Shown piece by piece: positions 1 through 13,915 of a DNA stretch of 64,000 bases (positions are counted from its first letter, which is position 1; each line of letters opens with the position of its first letter). Source of the DNA: Aphidius gifuensis (lineage: Eukaryota; Arthropoda; Insecta; Hymenoptera; Braconidae); NCBI RefSeq assembly GCF_014905175.1, contig NC_057791.1, positions 21,800,537 through 21,864,536 on the forward strand. The letters run 5' to 3'. The notes under the pieces are model-generated. The model did no database searches. It was not told the origin of the DNA and was given only the letters and a program-made list of their open reading frames with translations. A program made the translations under genes and the position numbers.

Positions 1-1478
1 CTCGAATTCATTAGTTGAGGGGAGAAAAATTAAATTAGCAAAGAAAAATATATTCATCACAAGAAGATAAGCAAAACAATTTAAAAAATAATTTAAAAAA
101 CAAAAAAACTTCTGGAATTTGTAATCAAAATTCTAATATCATCGAGAACAATGAAATAAAAGAAAAATTTAAATTTCTTTTCAAGTAAAATTATTAAATA
201 TAATAATTAGAAAAATAAATTGAATATAATATTTTTTTTCAATAAATTTTGTTGAATATAAAAATAAAATTCAGTGGCTGACACTGGAATTGACTTGTAC
301 TACTTAAATATTCTTTTAATAATTTTTATTTACGAAATTTTATTTAATTTTTTGTCTATAAATTGGCCTACTTTAACTATATAAAAAAAAATAAAAAGTC
401 TTATCAGAATATAAATAACAGTAAATAAATGATGGAAAGGTAATAAAAAAAAAAAATTCTATTGATATTGATGGGAATAAATCACCGAAATCATCTGACA
501 CTTTCTACATCAATAGGCACTTAAATTCCTGACTTGTGATTTATATCATGAATCACAAATAAATACCACAAATATGTATTATATTTTCTCCATTTACAGT
601 GAAATAACAACTGTGTCTTATTGAGGGATGATAATAAAATGTAAAGTCATATAGAAATACAACTCAGGCACTGAATGATGAATAAGAAAAAAAAAAAAAA
701 GAAAGTAAAAAAGTTGGCAAGAAACAAAAATATAAAAAATAAAACAAAGCCAAGAAAATCCTTGAGGGGGTTTCAGAATCTTCTGGTGCATGAGGGTGGA
801 AAGACGAGAACTAGCATTTTTTATGGAAAAATTTTTACGACTTTTCTTGGCGTTAGTAAATTTCACACTCTCGTGGGGGAACGAACAATATCGTAATTTT
901 GTTTTTTTATTTTTTTAGGATAAAGAAAATGTGAAGAAAAATAAGGGGTAAATAGAGTAAAGAAAAATTATTTTAAAAGTTTATTTTTTTTTCTTTTAAA
1001 ACCAGGCAGTCTTCATATTTTTAAAAGTAAAAAAATGAATTTGAGATTTAATTTATATATTTAAAAATTCATTTTTATTTTTTTATACATATTAATTGTT
1101 TAAAATTTATTAACATACTTTTTTGTAACATTAAGAACATATTTTTTTATTTTAATTGAAAAATAATTAAAGCACAGTAATATATCCAAAAAAACAATGA
1201 TAAAATGACAATTTAAAATGCCTAAAAAATTATAATAAATAAATAAATAAATAAATATTTAATTAAAAAATTTACTTTAATCATACATCTTGGATAAATT
1301 AAAAATTAATTAATTTAAAAATAAATGAGTCATTTGAATGACTCAATATTATTATTAATTTCATTAATATTTATATACCTTGAAAAATATTGTATAAAAT
1401 ATTTATTATATATTATTGATAAAATTGCAATTCATGATGATGATTTTATGTTGAATAATATGACAATTATTGTTTCAG
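1..1478 (+). other. Intron of the SK channel gene (upstream part cut by window edge)
   Basis: No coding exon is visible before the acceptor TTTCAG ending at 1478. The stretch is AT-rich with many A and T runs and an AAAT-type microsatellite near 1231-1258. Positions 750-900 are somewhat richer in GC, but the short open frames there resemble no known protein. Because the first visible exon begins in the middle of the channel, this is read as intron, with the N-terminal exons outside the window. Confidence 0.7.
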
Positions 1479-4446
1479 TTGTTTATGATTGATAACTGTG
1501 CTGATGACTGGCGAATAGCAATGACTTGGCAACGAATATTTCAAATATCAATGGAATTATTGATATGTGCGATTCATCCAATACCTGGTGAATATTACTT
1601 TTTATGGACAACAAAATTAGCAAATAAAGGTGGTGGTATTGGTGCAATATGGGTACCATATGATGTGACACTATCGCTGCCAATGTTTCTCAGATTATAT
1701 CTAATATGTCGTGTAATGTTATTACATTCAAAATTATTTACTGATGCATCATCCAGAAGTATTGGTGCCTTGAATCGCATCAATTTTAATACAAGATTTG
1801 TTCTTAAAACTCTTATGACCATTTGTCCTGGTACTGTTCTTCTTGTTCTCATGGTGTCATTGTGGATTATTGCCTCATGGACATTACGACAATGTGAAAG
1901 GTAAATTAATCATACCAATTATGTTTTTATTTAATTTCAATTAAATTTATTTATATTTTTTTTTCTTTTAAATTCTATATAAATTTATCATTTTAAATCT
2001 TGATTTATTATTTCTCCATTTAAACAAATACACTGTATTCCATTTAAAGAATAAAGATAAAAAAAAAATAAATAAAGAAAAATTCCAATGTTAAGCCAGC
2101 TTTTTACTTCACGTGAAAAATAACGGTCATGGCTTTATCACTTGACAATACGTTCGATCCCTCTTCATGAATTGCCGCCCTATAGTTTTTACCTTTATCA
2201 ATCTCTTTTTTTTTTTTTTTTCATAAAACGAATGGATAGAAAAAAAATTTTTTAAATAAAAAAATACATACTTGAGACCTTTTTCAATACCTTCTAAATG
2301 AAAAAAAAAAAAAACGATGATTGCTTGGTGAAAATCAATTTCAAAATTTCGACAAGCCATTCTCAATTTAAAAATGAAATAAAATATATTTTTTTTTTTA
2401 TTATTTCAATCAATATAAAGCTGTTAAATTAAATTCTAAAAATAATTTGATAAAATTGTGTGTAATGAAAATTTAAAAAAAAAAAAAAACTTTTCTTTTC
2501 AATTAAAATTAGGTGAGATTGATTTTAACTATTATTATACAGATTTCATGACGAGGAACATGCGAATTTGCTCAACGCAATGTGGCTCATAGCCATTACC
2601 TTTTTGAGTGTCGGTTTTGGTGACATTGTGCCTAACACGTACTGTGGACGTGGAATCGCTGTATCAACTGGAATAATGGTAAAAGAAAAAAAAAAAAAAA
2701 AAAAATATCCTCACACTCGTCACATTATGCTAATTATTTTCAACCACTCAAAATAATAATAAAATATTAAAAATAATAACATTATTACTCGGGTTTAATT
2801 TGGAACAAAAAAATATTATTTTAACTTTTTTAAATTTATTTTAGGGAGCTGGCTGTACGGCTCTACTCGTTGCGGTTGTTTCAAGAAAATTAGAACTGAC
2901 AAGAGCTGAAAAACACGTTCACAATTTTATGATGGACACACAGTTGACAAAAAGAGTAATAACAATTTTGACAGATTAATTTAACATGCTAATATATTTT
3001 ATATTTGACAAAAATATTTATTTTTAATTCAACTTTATCAAATGAATATTTAAAAAATTTAAAATATTTACATTGATTGATTAATTTTCATTTGAATTTT
3101 TTTAATTACAGTTAAAAAATGCTGCTGCAAATGTTTTGAGAGAAACTTGGCTTATATATAAACATACACGATTGGTCAAACGAGTTAATCCGGGTCGTGT
3201 ACGAACACATCAACGAAAATTCCTTCTGGCTATTTATGCGTATGTTATTATCTGCTATTTAATTAATTAAATTATTTTTTTTTAAAACTCTAATAAAATG
3301 AAAAAACAACAGCAAAAAATATCACAAAGGAATTTTATTATTTTTAATTTTATCTACTCTATGTATATATTCTACTGAATAAATTAAAAAATAATAATGA
3401 ATAATTTTTATACAGACTTAGAAAAGTTAAAATGGACCAACGCAAACTGATGGACAATGCCAACACGATAACAGACATGGCAAAGGTAAGAGAATACACT
3501 AATAGAAAATAAAAATAAAAAAAAAAAATAATATGGATCTTGTTTAATTATAAAAGATATAATCGGATAAAAGGTTTTAGCCAATTCTTTTTATTTTTAT
3601 TTCCATGAATCCCTAGACACAAAACGAGTTACCTTTTTTCATAAATAAAAAACAAAACAATGATAATATAATTAAGTAATTTAGAATTTCAAAATAATAA
3701 AATAAGTATGAGCAAAAAAACAAGTAAATTTATAATAATTTTCCAAAGAAAAAAAAAGCCATTATTTTATAGAATTTATTATTATAATTAAATGAATTTT
3801 TGTTTTAATGTTTTAATAGACCCAAAATACGGTATACGAAATAGTATCAGACATGAGTACAAGACAAGATGCCCTGGAGGAACGTCTTGTTAGTCTCGAG
3901 GATAAATTAACAGCATTACAAGAACAACTTGAATTATTACCAGAGGCATTAACAAGATGTCTTGCCCAACATGCTGAACGTATGGAACAAAGAAGAAATT
4001 TTTTACATCCAGATACAGCTGTTGGTTTATCAACAACATCAAATATTGGTAATAATATAACAACAAGTGGTATTGGTAATACATTAACTGTTGGAATAAG
4101 TGGAAATTTAAATAGTGCTGCTCATTATCCAATGACAAATATAACAAATTCACCATTATTACCACATTCACGAAGTGTACCATGTGCACCAAGCACAATG
4201 TCCCTTCATCCATGGCCAGCAAGTCCAGTATTACCACCAGTATCAAGTCGTACACCACATTTAATACCAGATACTGGTGGTGGAGGTGGTGGTGGTAGTA
4301 GTTGTACAACAAATAATAGTACTATTACACGTCAACAACATTCTCAATTACCAACAACATCACAATCATCAACGAGACTATCTGCACAAGCTGGAATGGG
4401 AGGACTTGGAACAAGTCAAGGCTCTGACACATCACCACACAGCTGA
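1479..4446 (+). CDS. SK: Small-conductance calcium-activated potassium channel (SK), 3' six exons
   Basis: Voltage-independent K+ channel of the plasma membrane, gated by calmodulin bound to its C-terminus; it sets after-hyperpolarisation in neurons and muscle. Six exons join in frame: 1479-1900, 2543-2678, 2845-2955, 3112-3239, 3416-3485 and 3820-4446 (497 codons plus stop). The first encodes the S3-S5 region (ADDWRIAMTW, then HSKLFTDASSRSIGALN). The second carries the pore with filter SVGFGDIVP; the filter reads GFGD where vertebrate SK channels have GYGD. Exons 3-5 form S6 and the calmodulin-binding domain (AEKHVHNFMMDTQLTKR, then ETWLIYKHTRLVKR). Exon 6 continues a coiled coil (QDALEERLVSLEDKLTALQE) and ends in a low-complexity Ser/Thr/Pro tail with a run of seven Gly. 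All introns are GT-AG and phases match. The N-terminus, S1 and S2 are missing because the window begins inside the gene. Confidence 0.95.
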
Positions 4447-7400
4447 GCCACGTCATTGCAGCCGCAGCATTCGTATTAATAATATATATATTCGCGTTTA
4501 TTAATTTGTATCGTTTTTAATATTTACATATTAAATCGGAGGATTTTTATTTTGTTTTTTTTATTTTTTAAAATAATTATTAACAGGCAGGTCCTTTGAA
4601 ATATCCTTCGATTTATTAATAATAATGTTGATCAAAATCAACTCAAAGTATAGAGAATATAAATATATATATATTGTTTTTTTTTTTTTTTCAAGAGATA
4701 TTAATGCAAATAAAAATGATACAAATTATTGTCTGACCATTTGCGAATGCTTCCACTAGCTGCGGACTGCTATTATCAAATCCCAACTTATGCGTGCCTC
4801 AATAATAAAATTGTATATCATTTATAATTAAAAATCTCATCTATTTATATTCTGTTTTACTATCTTTGTTGAATTAAATATAATAGAAAAAATTTATCAA
4901 CATATTTATATCAACTTATTTGGGCGACAGTCAAGCGATAAATTCACTCAAAGTACTTGATAAAATTTTAAATAAATTGTTGGATAAATTTAACGAAAAA
5001 TTCAAGCTTTATTATTAATTTAACGAAAAAAAAAATATTAAATCTATAACATCTTGCTATTATTATTCGTGGTTCTCTCACAATTGATGAATTATCATTT
5101 TTTTTTTTTTTTCTCGGAAACAAAAAAACTTAAAATTATCTTTTAAATTTCTAAGAAAATCTGTCTTTTCTTGATCTCTCTTTCTCTCTTTCTCTCTCGA
5201 AATCTATCAACTCTCTTCTTGCCTGTAAATTTAATAGAATTATTGCTTTTTTGTATTTTTTAAATTTCATTTTTTATAAATAATTAGACTCCCAAAACGC
5301 TTGTAATATTAGTCAAAGACTAGATTTACGAAAAATAAGAAATAAAATATATAACGATGGCCTTAAAGGAATAGGTAATGTTTATCATAAACTTAGATAG
5401 ATTGATTTAAAAAAAAAAACCTAGTAAATGAGCGAGAGAAAATATAGTATCGATTGAAATTGAAAAGTCACTGTCAAGGTAAAATATTTTTTTTTATACA
5501 TACCGAGAAAAAAAAAAAATAAATATAAAATTTCTTAGGACTAATCGATAATGAAACTTTTAAAAAAATAATATTTAAAATAGGTGTACCTTCATTGGAG
5601 TGAGCCAAAAAAATAATTTAATAATTTAATAAACACTGAGGAAATGAGAAAAAAATAAAAAAAAAGTGATCTTATCCGCTTTAACGTCCGTAGATTATAA
5701 AAATTATTTCATTAGGAATTTATAAGGAATAAAAAATTAATAAAATTGGTGCAAGTGTACAGGTAAATAAATATGCAAAGATGTGTAGCTAAATCTTATG
5801 ATAAAAAATTTTTAAAAATAAATAAAAACTATTTTACAAAATCAATTACAGCTTATTACTTGAAAATTTGTTTGAGAAAATTTAAGCTTTATTTTTTGCC
5901 ACAAAAATTAATTTATTTATTTCAAAATAGCTTTGAAAATACTTAAATAAAAAAATTCATTGTGTTATTTAATTTTGTGTAAAATTAAAAAATATCGAAT
6001 ATTATTTTTATTTAATATTATTTTTCATAAATTCGATGAACCAAATTTTAAATTTCATTATTATTTTTTATTAATTTATAGTATTATTGTTTATTTCTAA
6101 AAAATGTGGGGACAAATTTGCACTGATGATAAATTTTTTAAACTTGTTAAATTTTCATTAAACTCTTGGGATAAATTTTTTTATTATTAAAAAAATATAA
6201 ATATTTAATTGAAGCATACACAAGCTGCACATTAAATATCAACACTGAGAAAAGAGATTAATTTTTTTTTTTGTATTGGAAAATTAAAAGAATTTTAAAT
6301 ATTTTATTTTGCTATTTTTCATTAATTCACAATGAATATAATATTTGACATGGTTTAAATTTGCAAAACGGGACCAAAAGGAATAAAATTTTCAAAAAAT
6401 AAATAACGACTTATTTGTCAAAGCAAAAAAAAATTTATCCCACTTGTAATTTTCCTGAACAACTTTATTCTCAAAATGTCTGCTGAGCATGACAATTAAA
6501 TATTTTTTATAGAAAAAATTCTTGAAACTGGTATGTTAAATTTCAACTAAAAAATATAACTTGAAAAAGTTTTATCTATTAAAATGAAAATAACTAGATA
6601 ATTATATAATTAAAATTTAAAAAATAAACAAACAAAATAGTTGACAAAATAGAAAATTAAAAAAAAGGGATATGACATTTGTTAATTAACTAAAAAAAAA
6701 AATAAAAAACATGATAAAGAAAATTAAAAAACATCTGAAAAATAGAAAAAAATTATATTCAGTTTAAAAATGACATATTAAATAAACCTATGAATTTTGA
6801 TCTTTAAGTCTCACTTACATCTTGAGTCTTGAAAAATTTAGAAAAAAAAAAAAGAGTGCTCAAAATAAAAAAAAATTAATTTCTATGAACGTTTTTTTTA
6901 CGACGATGATATATACAAGAAGAAAAAAAATAATTTACCCTTCGTTTAATGAAAATAAAACGTCCAAAAAACACTCCAAACTCGATTATATCTTGAATAT
7001 TAATAAATTGAGATAATAAATTTCATAAAATTATTATCTTCAATAGTATAGAAAATTGGATGAAATATAAAAAAAAAATAAACAAGCATCGATATAAGCT
7101 GAAATGAATTAAAATAAAATAATAGACATTAAAATGAATAGAAAAATTAAATAATTAATTAATCTAAAAATGATCCCAGACCGTTTTTACTGACATGACG
7201 ATTACTATTGCATAGTAGCCATCTGTATCCATAACAATAAAAATAATATATATATATTTCAATAAAAATACAAAGCGAATAGAGTTTTATAGAGTTTAAA
7301 TTTCGAAAAAAAAATATATAATATAAATACATAGTAAAAAATTCTTAAGTAAAAAATAAATTATAAAATTTAACGATAATACACAACGGCTACTTGTCGT

Positions 7401-10400
7401 TTATAATTCTTACGTAAAACGACCAATAAAATTACAACTATTTAAAAACTATATAATTCAAATTAATAAAAGTTTAATAAATAACAAAAATTTCTTTTAA
7501 ATGAAATATAAAATAACGTCAAAGTTTCATGATAAAAATTATTCATTTGTATTTTGATCAATATCAAGAAATAACAAAAAAAAAATGAGACAAATTTAAT
7601 AGTAATAATTACAATTAAATATTTCAAACGCATAATTTCTAAATTAAATATATAAAAAAAAAAAAAGAAAGAAAAATTTATTTCATTTTTTAAATTGAAT
7701 ATATAAAATTTAAAATTTCATTAAATTTTTTGGATAAAAAAAATAAAATTATATATTTAATTAAGTACAGTAATTTCAGGGAAATATTCTAATGTTTTTT
7801 GTTTTAATTTTTTTATTTTAATTCCATTATAATTGGTAGAATATTAAGAGACAAAAAATAAAATTTGATTCAACTTATCGATTTTCCATTTTCCAAATAC
7901 GAGTATTAAATTTACAAAATAAATATTTTTTATTATTAAATTAAAATTGTTTATTCATGCAGATTAATTTAATTTCCTTTCAATAATACTGGGACCACTT
8001 GAAAAGACCAAAAAAAAGAATATGAATGGGAAAAAAAAAAATTTATTTGTGGTCTGTAAATTAAATGGATATCGACGCCATATTTTTTATTTAATTACAT
8101 CGCAAAAAATAATATTATACTGCTAAAATTATTTTACAAAATTCAATGAATTGTTAATTAACAAAACAAACAAAAAAGCATTGATCCAGATCATGTTTTG
8201 TAATTATTATAATTATTATAAACAATAAACAATAAATTTTTTTCGCACAATTTCTCATTAGCTTCGATTTAAAAATGAAAAAAAAATTCACCAATTGAAA
8301 TTTCCCAATCACTTACACTAATGAAATTCTGTACTTAAATAAATAATAATAATATAACTGTATTAAAATATTTTTCATAAAGTGATAATAATTCCAAAAT
8401 AAAATAAATTAATTATTATTTTTTTTTCGCTTCAAAAAAATATAATAAACAATGTATATTCAATTTTTATTATTTGTCATAAATGTTGGTTCAAAATATT
8501 TATATAGAAAAATTTATCCTAAACGGAAATTGTGCGGTATGAAGAAATTTAAAAATAAAAAAAAAATATGTCTCGTAAAAATTTAAATAACCAGTAGAAA
8601 AAAAATCATAAAAAAACAAAAATAATAAAACCACTATCATATTTGATATTAAAGCCTAAACTGAGACCGGCCTTGAACAAAAAAATAAAAATAAAACAAT
8701 ATTGTATTTGCTTCACTGCTTATGATATGATGATCAAAAAAAAATTTGTTTAATTTTTTTTTATTAAAAAAAATACCCCGGATAACGTTTGTGTGTTTTC
8801 ACTTGTACAGTTATTCATAAATGTTTATCAAACAAAAAAAAAATAAAAGTTTGTCTGCAGATAACCATTTAAAATATGCAATCAATCGAAAAAATCCATA
8901 AAAAAATTTATCGATATCTTCCAAACAATAAAAAAAGCAGTATAATATAATTTTTTTAAAAATTTTATTATCATTTTTACGATTAAATTGAGAAATATGT
9001 TTTTGTGTATACTGCCAATAAATTCTTATCTCTTATATTAATTCAATATCATTTGGATTTTTTCGATATTTTGCTGAAAAAAAAAAAACAATAGCACATG
9101 TGAATTTTTTTATTATCATTGATATTTATTATTTTTAAATTTATTGTCACAATTTTTTTGATATTAATTAATACACAAATTAATATTTATAATACAACAC
9201 TTGTTATTATTATTTATTTTTTCTTTTTTATCTAAATAGCTGTACAAAACGATGAAAGTAATGAAGATGCTGATAGAACAACTTGTAAAAAAATTAACCA
9301 CAATGATAATAAATTAAATGTGCGTGTTGATGAGAAGAAAAGGGGCCCACAATAATAATAAGATTAAATTTTTCAAAATAAATAAATAAATAAATGAAAA
9401 TAGAAATTTGTGAAATTATAAAATGAGAGTGAATTGATACAAGTCAGCTCATTGAGCTTTAATCTTTTTTACACTGCTGAAATAGCCACAAACGAAATAT
9501 ATTTCAATAAGACAAATTTAATTTAAAAGAAAAAAAAACTTTTGAAACAGCAACAATTAACAATAATATTAGCAAAAATGTCAAGTGATTTTTTTTCTTT
9601 TTTTTTCACACATAAATATTTCCTAAAATTAATAATTGATCAATTGATTTTGAAAAAAAAAAATCTAATCATTTGAAATGAATATTTAAAAACGGCATGA
9701 ATGTATTTTTTTTTTTTTAAATAAAAAAATTAATCATATGAATGATAATGCACTAATTCGCACAAAATCTTTATAAAATTCAAGATATTTTTTTTTTAAA
9801 TTCAAATTTAAAAATTATAAAAAAGAAAATAGAAAAAATAATAATTGAAAATTAAATATAAGTATGAAATTAGACAAAAAAAAAAAATTAATAAATAAAT
9901 AAAAAACTAATTCTGCCAAGTATATTTGTAGATTGAGAGATAAAAATTTATGGAAATTATAAAAATCATGGAAAATAAATGAGAAAAATTGATGAGAAAT
10001 TGATAAGAAAATATTATAGATATTTATTTGATCTCTCAACTGATGAACATCGACTAAATACTAAATACTGTAGCTAAATACCAAAAAATAAAAGAAAAAA
10101 AATATAGCGAAATGATAAAATGTAAGACGAATGAAAAAAAAAGATATCTAAACATGAAAAATGATTAATAATCTTTTCTAGTCTATATTATAATTTGAAT
10201 AAATTAATTTTAAATAATTAATACTTCTTAAAGAAGAAAACTGTAAATACGTGTTGATGTAAACATATTATGTTTGTACATATTGTTAAGTAGTTGTAAG
10301 TAACGCATAAATGATATAAAATGTAATGAGCGTTAAATTCACACGATAAAACGAAAAACAAAAAAAGAGAAAAAAAAAAAATTACTAAACTCAAAACTGA

Positions 10401-10994
10401 TTTCCTACTTTAGTTTCAATAAATAAAATTATTAGGAATATAAATTTATTTTTTAAATTATTTATTATTTTAGAATTTTTATTTTTAATTTTTATTCAGA
10501 GAAAAAAAAAATTAATCACCTCGACGTCTCTCCCTCACGTTATTCGAAATTTATAAAATTTTCATTTTCAATTATTATTTTAAAATTCAAAACTTATTAT
10601 TTTTTAATATGGTAATTTTAATAACAAGATCATTTTAAATTTAATCTGTGTAAAAGAAAATAGTTTGAATAATTTTAAATTCATTTTTTTTAAGCTCATT
10701 TATGCTAGAGAAATAAAACAAAAAATACCATGAATTTCCAAATTAAAATTGTAATATTAACAAAAAATTAAATTTTAAAATCAATGTAAATTTTATCTGT
10801 TAAATATTTAAATTTAATTCAAAAAGAAAATTAAACAACAAAAATTATTTTTTAAATGGAAGATTATTTATTTTTTATTTTTACAAATAATATTAATTTC
10901 TTCAATATTGACATATATAAAAAACAAAAAATGAAAATGAAATACAATATTAAAAATGAAATTTAGAAATTAAAAATAATTAAGTTTGCAAATA
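4447..10994. other. Convergent intergenic region with the SK 3'UTR
   Basis: About 6.5 kb between the SK stop and the AKAP17A stop, which face each other. The + strand is notably rich in poly-A runs and contains many AATAAA-like sites, so it may hold a long SK 3'UTR whose end cannot be placed; the cluster of AATAAA near 10420-10430 is one possible limit. A pyrimidine tract (CTCTCTTTCTCT type) lies near 5160-5215. The only exon-like piece is at 9241-9356 and is listed separately. No tRNA, transposase or conserved reading frame was recognised. Confidence 0.6.
9241..9356 (+). other. Possible terminal exon or alternative SK 3' end (weak)
   Basis: A pyrimidine-rich tract ending in AAATAG at 9238-9239 is followed by sequence that looks more coding than its surroundings. 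One frame reads hydrophilic VQNDESNEDADRTTCKK and ends RGPQ-stop near 9354. The frame compatible with a phase-0 junction after SK exon 5 reads LYKTMKVMKMLIEQLVKKL and stops near 9318. Neither resembles a family member I can name. It may be an alternative SK C-terminus or chance. Confidence 0.2.
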
Positions 10995-13915
10995 TTAATT
11001 TTGATTAATATCTGGATTAATAACTGCTTCAACAGGATCAGTTATTTTAGTATTGTTCACTTTATCTTGATTGACTTTAGAATTTATTTCTTTACCATCA
11101 ACATTTTTGGACCATGAACATGTGCGTTGTCTTGGTGATTTTGGAAGTGACCATGATTTACTACGTGATCTTTTTTTAGGTGTTCTTGATCTTGATTTAG
11201 CACGTGTTATTTGAACTTTTGAACGACTACGATTTCTTCTATTTTGTCCACGTTTATCACCACTGTCTCTTGTTGTACTACGTTTTGAACGTGAACGTTT
11301 TGATCTCTTTGATGATGATCTTCTTGAACGAGAACGAGAACGAGAACGAGAACGTGAACGTGATCTTGAATGTGATCTTGTACGTGAACGTGATCTAGAA
11401 CTTGATCTTCTTCTTCGTCTTCTTGAACGTGATCTACTTCTACTTTCACTATGTTTTCTTGTTCTTTTTCTTGATCTTGAACGACTTCTTGATCTTGAAT
11501 CACTATGATAATCACTTTCATAATAATCAATACCAGCTAAATTTGCAAAATATTTGTAGTATTGTTCATTATACATGTGTGGATTAAATGGTTGCATTGA
11601 TCTTATATTTCTACCACCTCCACGACGTGATATAAAACCACTTCTTCCTCTTGAACGTGGATAACGATTCATTTGACCACCTCTACCACCACCAGGACCA
11701 GGACCACCAGGACCACCACGACCCATTGGTGGATAAAGCATTGCTGCAGCATCATAAAACCAAGGCTGAGGAAATCTTGGATACATTTGTTGCATTCCAA
11801 CGTTATCCATTTCTATAAATAATTAATAAATTATTATTTAATCTCAATTTTTAATAAAATAAATTCAATTTTTATTACCTTGTTGAGAAGAAGTTGTCTT
11901 GTTCAATCCTAATGCACTTTTTAATTTTTTTTTATCTAATCCATCATCAGAATCATCACTAGAAGTTTCAGAATTTTTTCTATCTTTTTTCTAAAACAAA
12001 AAATAGAAAATAATTTAAATATAATTTTTTTTTTAATTTAATAATTTATTAATTATATATAATAATTTAATTATATTAACCTTTTTCTTTTTTTCTTTTT
12101 TAGATTTTTTTTTCTTTGATTTTTTACTTTTTTTTGATGTTTTTTTTTCATCACCATCAGTTGATTTTTTTGTACCATCTTCAATTTTTTTATTAGCTGT
12201 TTTTTGATCAATATTTTTAATTTGGCCAATTATTATTTCTTTTTTTTCAACCTTTTGCTATGGAAAATAAAATATATAATGTTAATAATATTTTTTTTTA
12301 ATACAATATTTAATTCATTTTAATAAATGAAATTTACCTTTATTCTGTCAAATAATTCATCAAGAAGTCGAATACTTTCAAGTTGCCTTTGTGCTTTAAT
12401 TAATTTTTTTTCTTCTCTAGCAATTTTCATTGAAACTTTATCTTCTTCTTGTTTTCTATACATTGTCAAAGCTTTACGTTTTCTTTTTTCTTCACGTATT
12501 TTTCTTCTTGTAAGTTTTGCATCTTTATCAGCTGCCTCATTTTTTCTATAATAAATCAAAATAAAAATTAACAATATTTCCATAATTAAAACAACAATAA
12601 CCTTTTCAATATAAAAATAACAAAAACTAACTTTTGTTGTTCTCTTTTTTGTATTTCAGCTTCTTCTTTTTTTCTCAATTTTTCAGCTGCCATATTATCC
12701 TGAGCAATGAGTCTTTTTCTTTCAAATTCTCTATGAGAAACTGTTGCATCACTCATGTGTTTAGTTTTATCAAAATCAACCTATGAAAAATAAAAATCAC
12801 AATTATAAAATTGACCTAAATTTATAAAAATAATTAAATAATAAATATGACCAACCTTGATACCAGCAGTGAGACAATTTTTATCATCTTTTTTCATGAT
12901 TCTCATTCCTCTCAAAGAATCCATGAGTTTAACAAAATCCATATATTCAATATATTGTATAAATACTTCAAAAAAAATACCATCACCAAAACTATGTTTA
13001 TTAAAATTATTTCCAAGTCTCATTCTTGTTCTATATTGATCAGCAGCTGGTACATCAATTCGTCTAATTGTTCCCCATTTTTTAAATATTTTTAATAAAA
13101 TTGTTTCACTTGGTGTTTTTCCATTATCATCACTAAACCATTTAATTGGTAAACCCTTGATATGAACAGTATCTGGTCTTTCACCTGGTTTTAATTCATT
13201 CATATGTTTTGCATCACGAAAATATGAATCCCAACTGTGTTTTGTTGGAAAATCATCTTTAGCTTCAGCAGCTCGTACTTTAAGTATATTTGAAAAACCA
13301 GCAAGATTTAAACGTTGTCCTTCAAGTCTAGCCAATACCCTTTGTAATCTGCAACGGTCTGTAAGATCTCCCTCTAATCTTATGAATTCCAGTGTACTTT
13401 TTGATACTTTCAATGATGAAAATTCGTCTGGACGTATCAGCACACGTATTTTTTCCATGACCTCCCATGTTGATATTGTTTTTCCTGTTTATATTTTTTT
13501 AATTTTTTTTTCTTGTAAAACCTGGATATCCTGAGAAGACTTTTTATTTAAATGATAATAATGTTTAAAATAAATTTACAAATTTGGAGAAGCCAAATTC
13601 CATGTTCCTGTATTAAATTATTTATCTATAAAATTTTTATAAATTAATATTATTTAATTTTCATAAGTTGACTGTAAATTTCTATGGTTTTGTTTTTATT
13701 TGGGGACAATTTATAATTAATTGAGACTTTTTTTTTAACAACATACCTGGTACTTTAAGCTGTGGAAGATTAACAGACACATTTATTGTTGCATTTGGTT
13801 TTAAATAAAGACCTTTTGCAGTATACAAAGGAACAATGTCACTCAAATCTCTACATGTCTGAAATCCATTAACTTCTCTACTGTCAGTTTCAGCTGTTTT
13901 TTTACTATTAGACAT
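10995..13915 (-). CDS. AKAP17A: A-kinase anchor protein 17A-like SR-related protein
   Basis: AKAP17A (XE7) is a nuclear-speckle protein that tethers protein kinase A and influences alternative splicing. Seven exons join in phase: 13915-13747, 13484-12856, 12780-12632, 12545-12338, 12257-12081, 11990-11879 and 11812-10995, giving 753 residues. The N-terminus has the family signatures DIVPLYTAKGLYLKP and LPQLKVPGKTISTWEVMEK, then SKSTLEFIRLEGDL. An RRM-like middle follows (HSWDSYFRDAKHMNELKPG, then GLPIKWF). Exons 3-4 make a long charged coiled coil rich in Glu, Lys and Arg; exon 5 is lysine-rich. The last exon begins with Gly-rich RGGPGGPGPGGGRGG and continues into a long Arg-Ser domain, typical of splicing proteins. 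The ATG at 13915 is the first in frame with the conserved N-terminus. Some exon ends lie in A-rich codons, so boundaries could shift by a few bases. Confidence 0.93.

Noticed and set aside
2130..2165. tRNA B-box-like GTTCGATCC
   Set aside because: No matching A box, acceptor stem or cloverleaf can be drawn around it.
3890..4504. Alternative frames over the SK tail (valine-rich and tyrosine-rich)
   Set aside because: Low-complexity shadows of the coding frame in exon 6.
11204..11587. Open frames antisense or shifted to the Arg-Ser domain
   Set aside because: They are shadows of the AKAP17A RS repeats.
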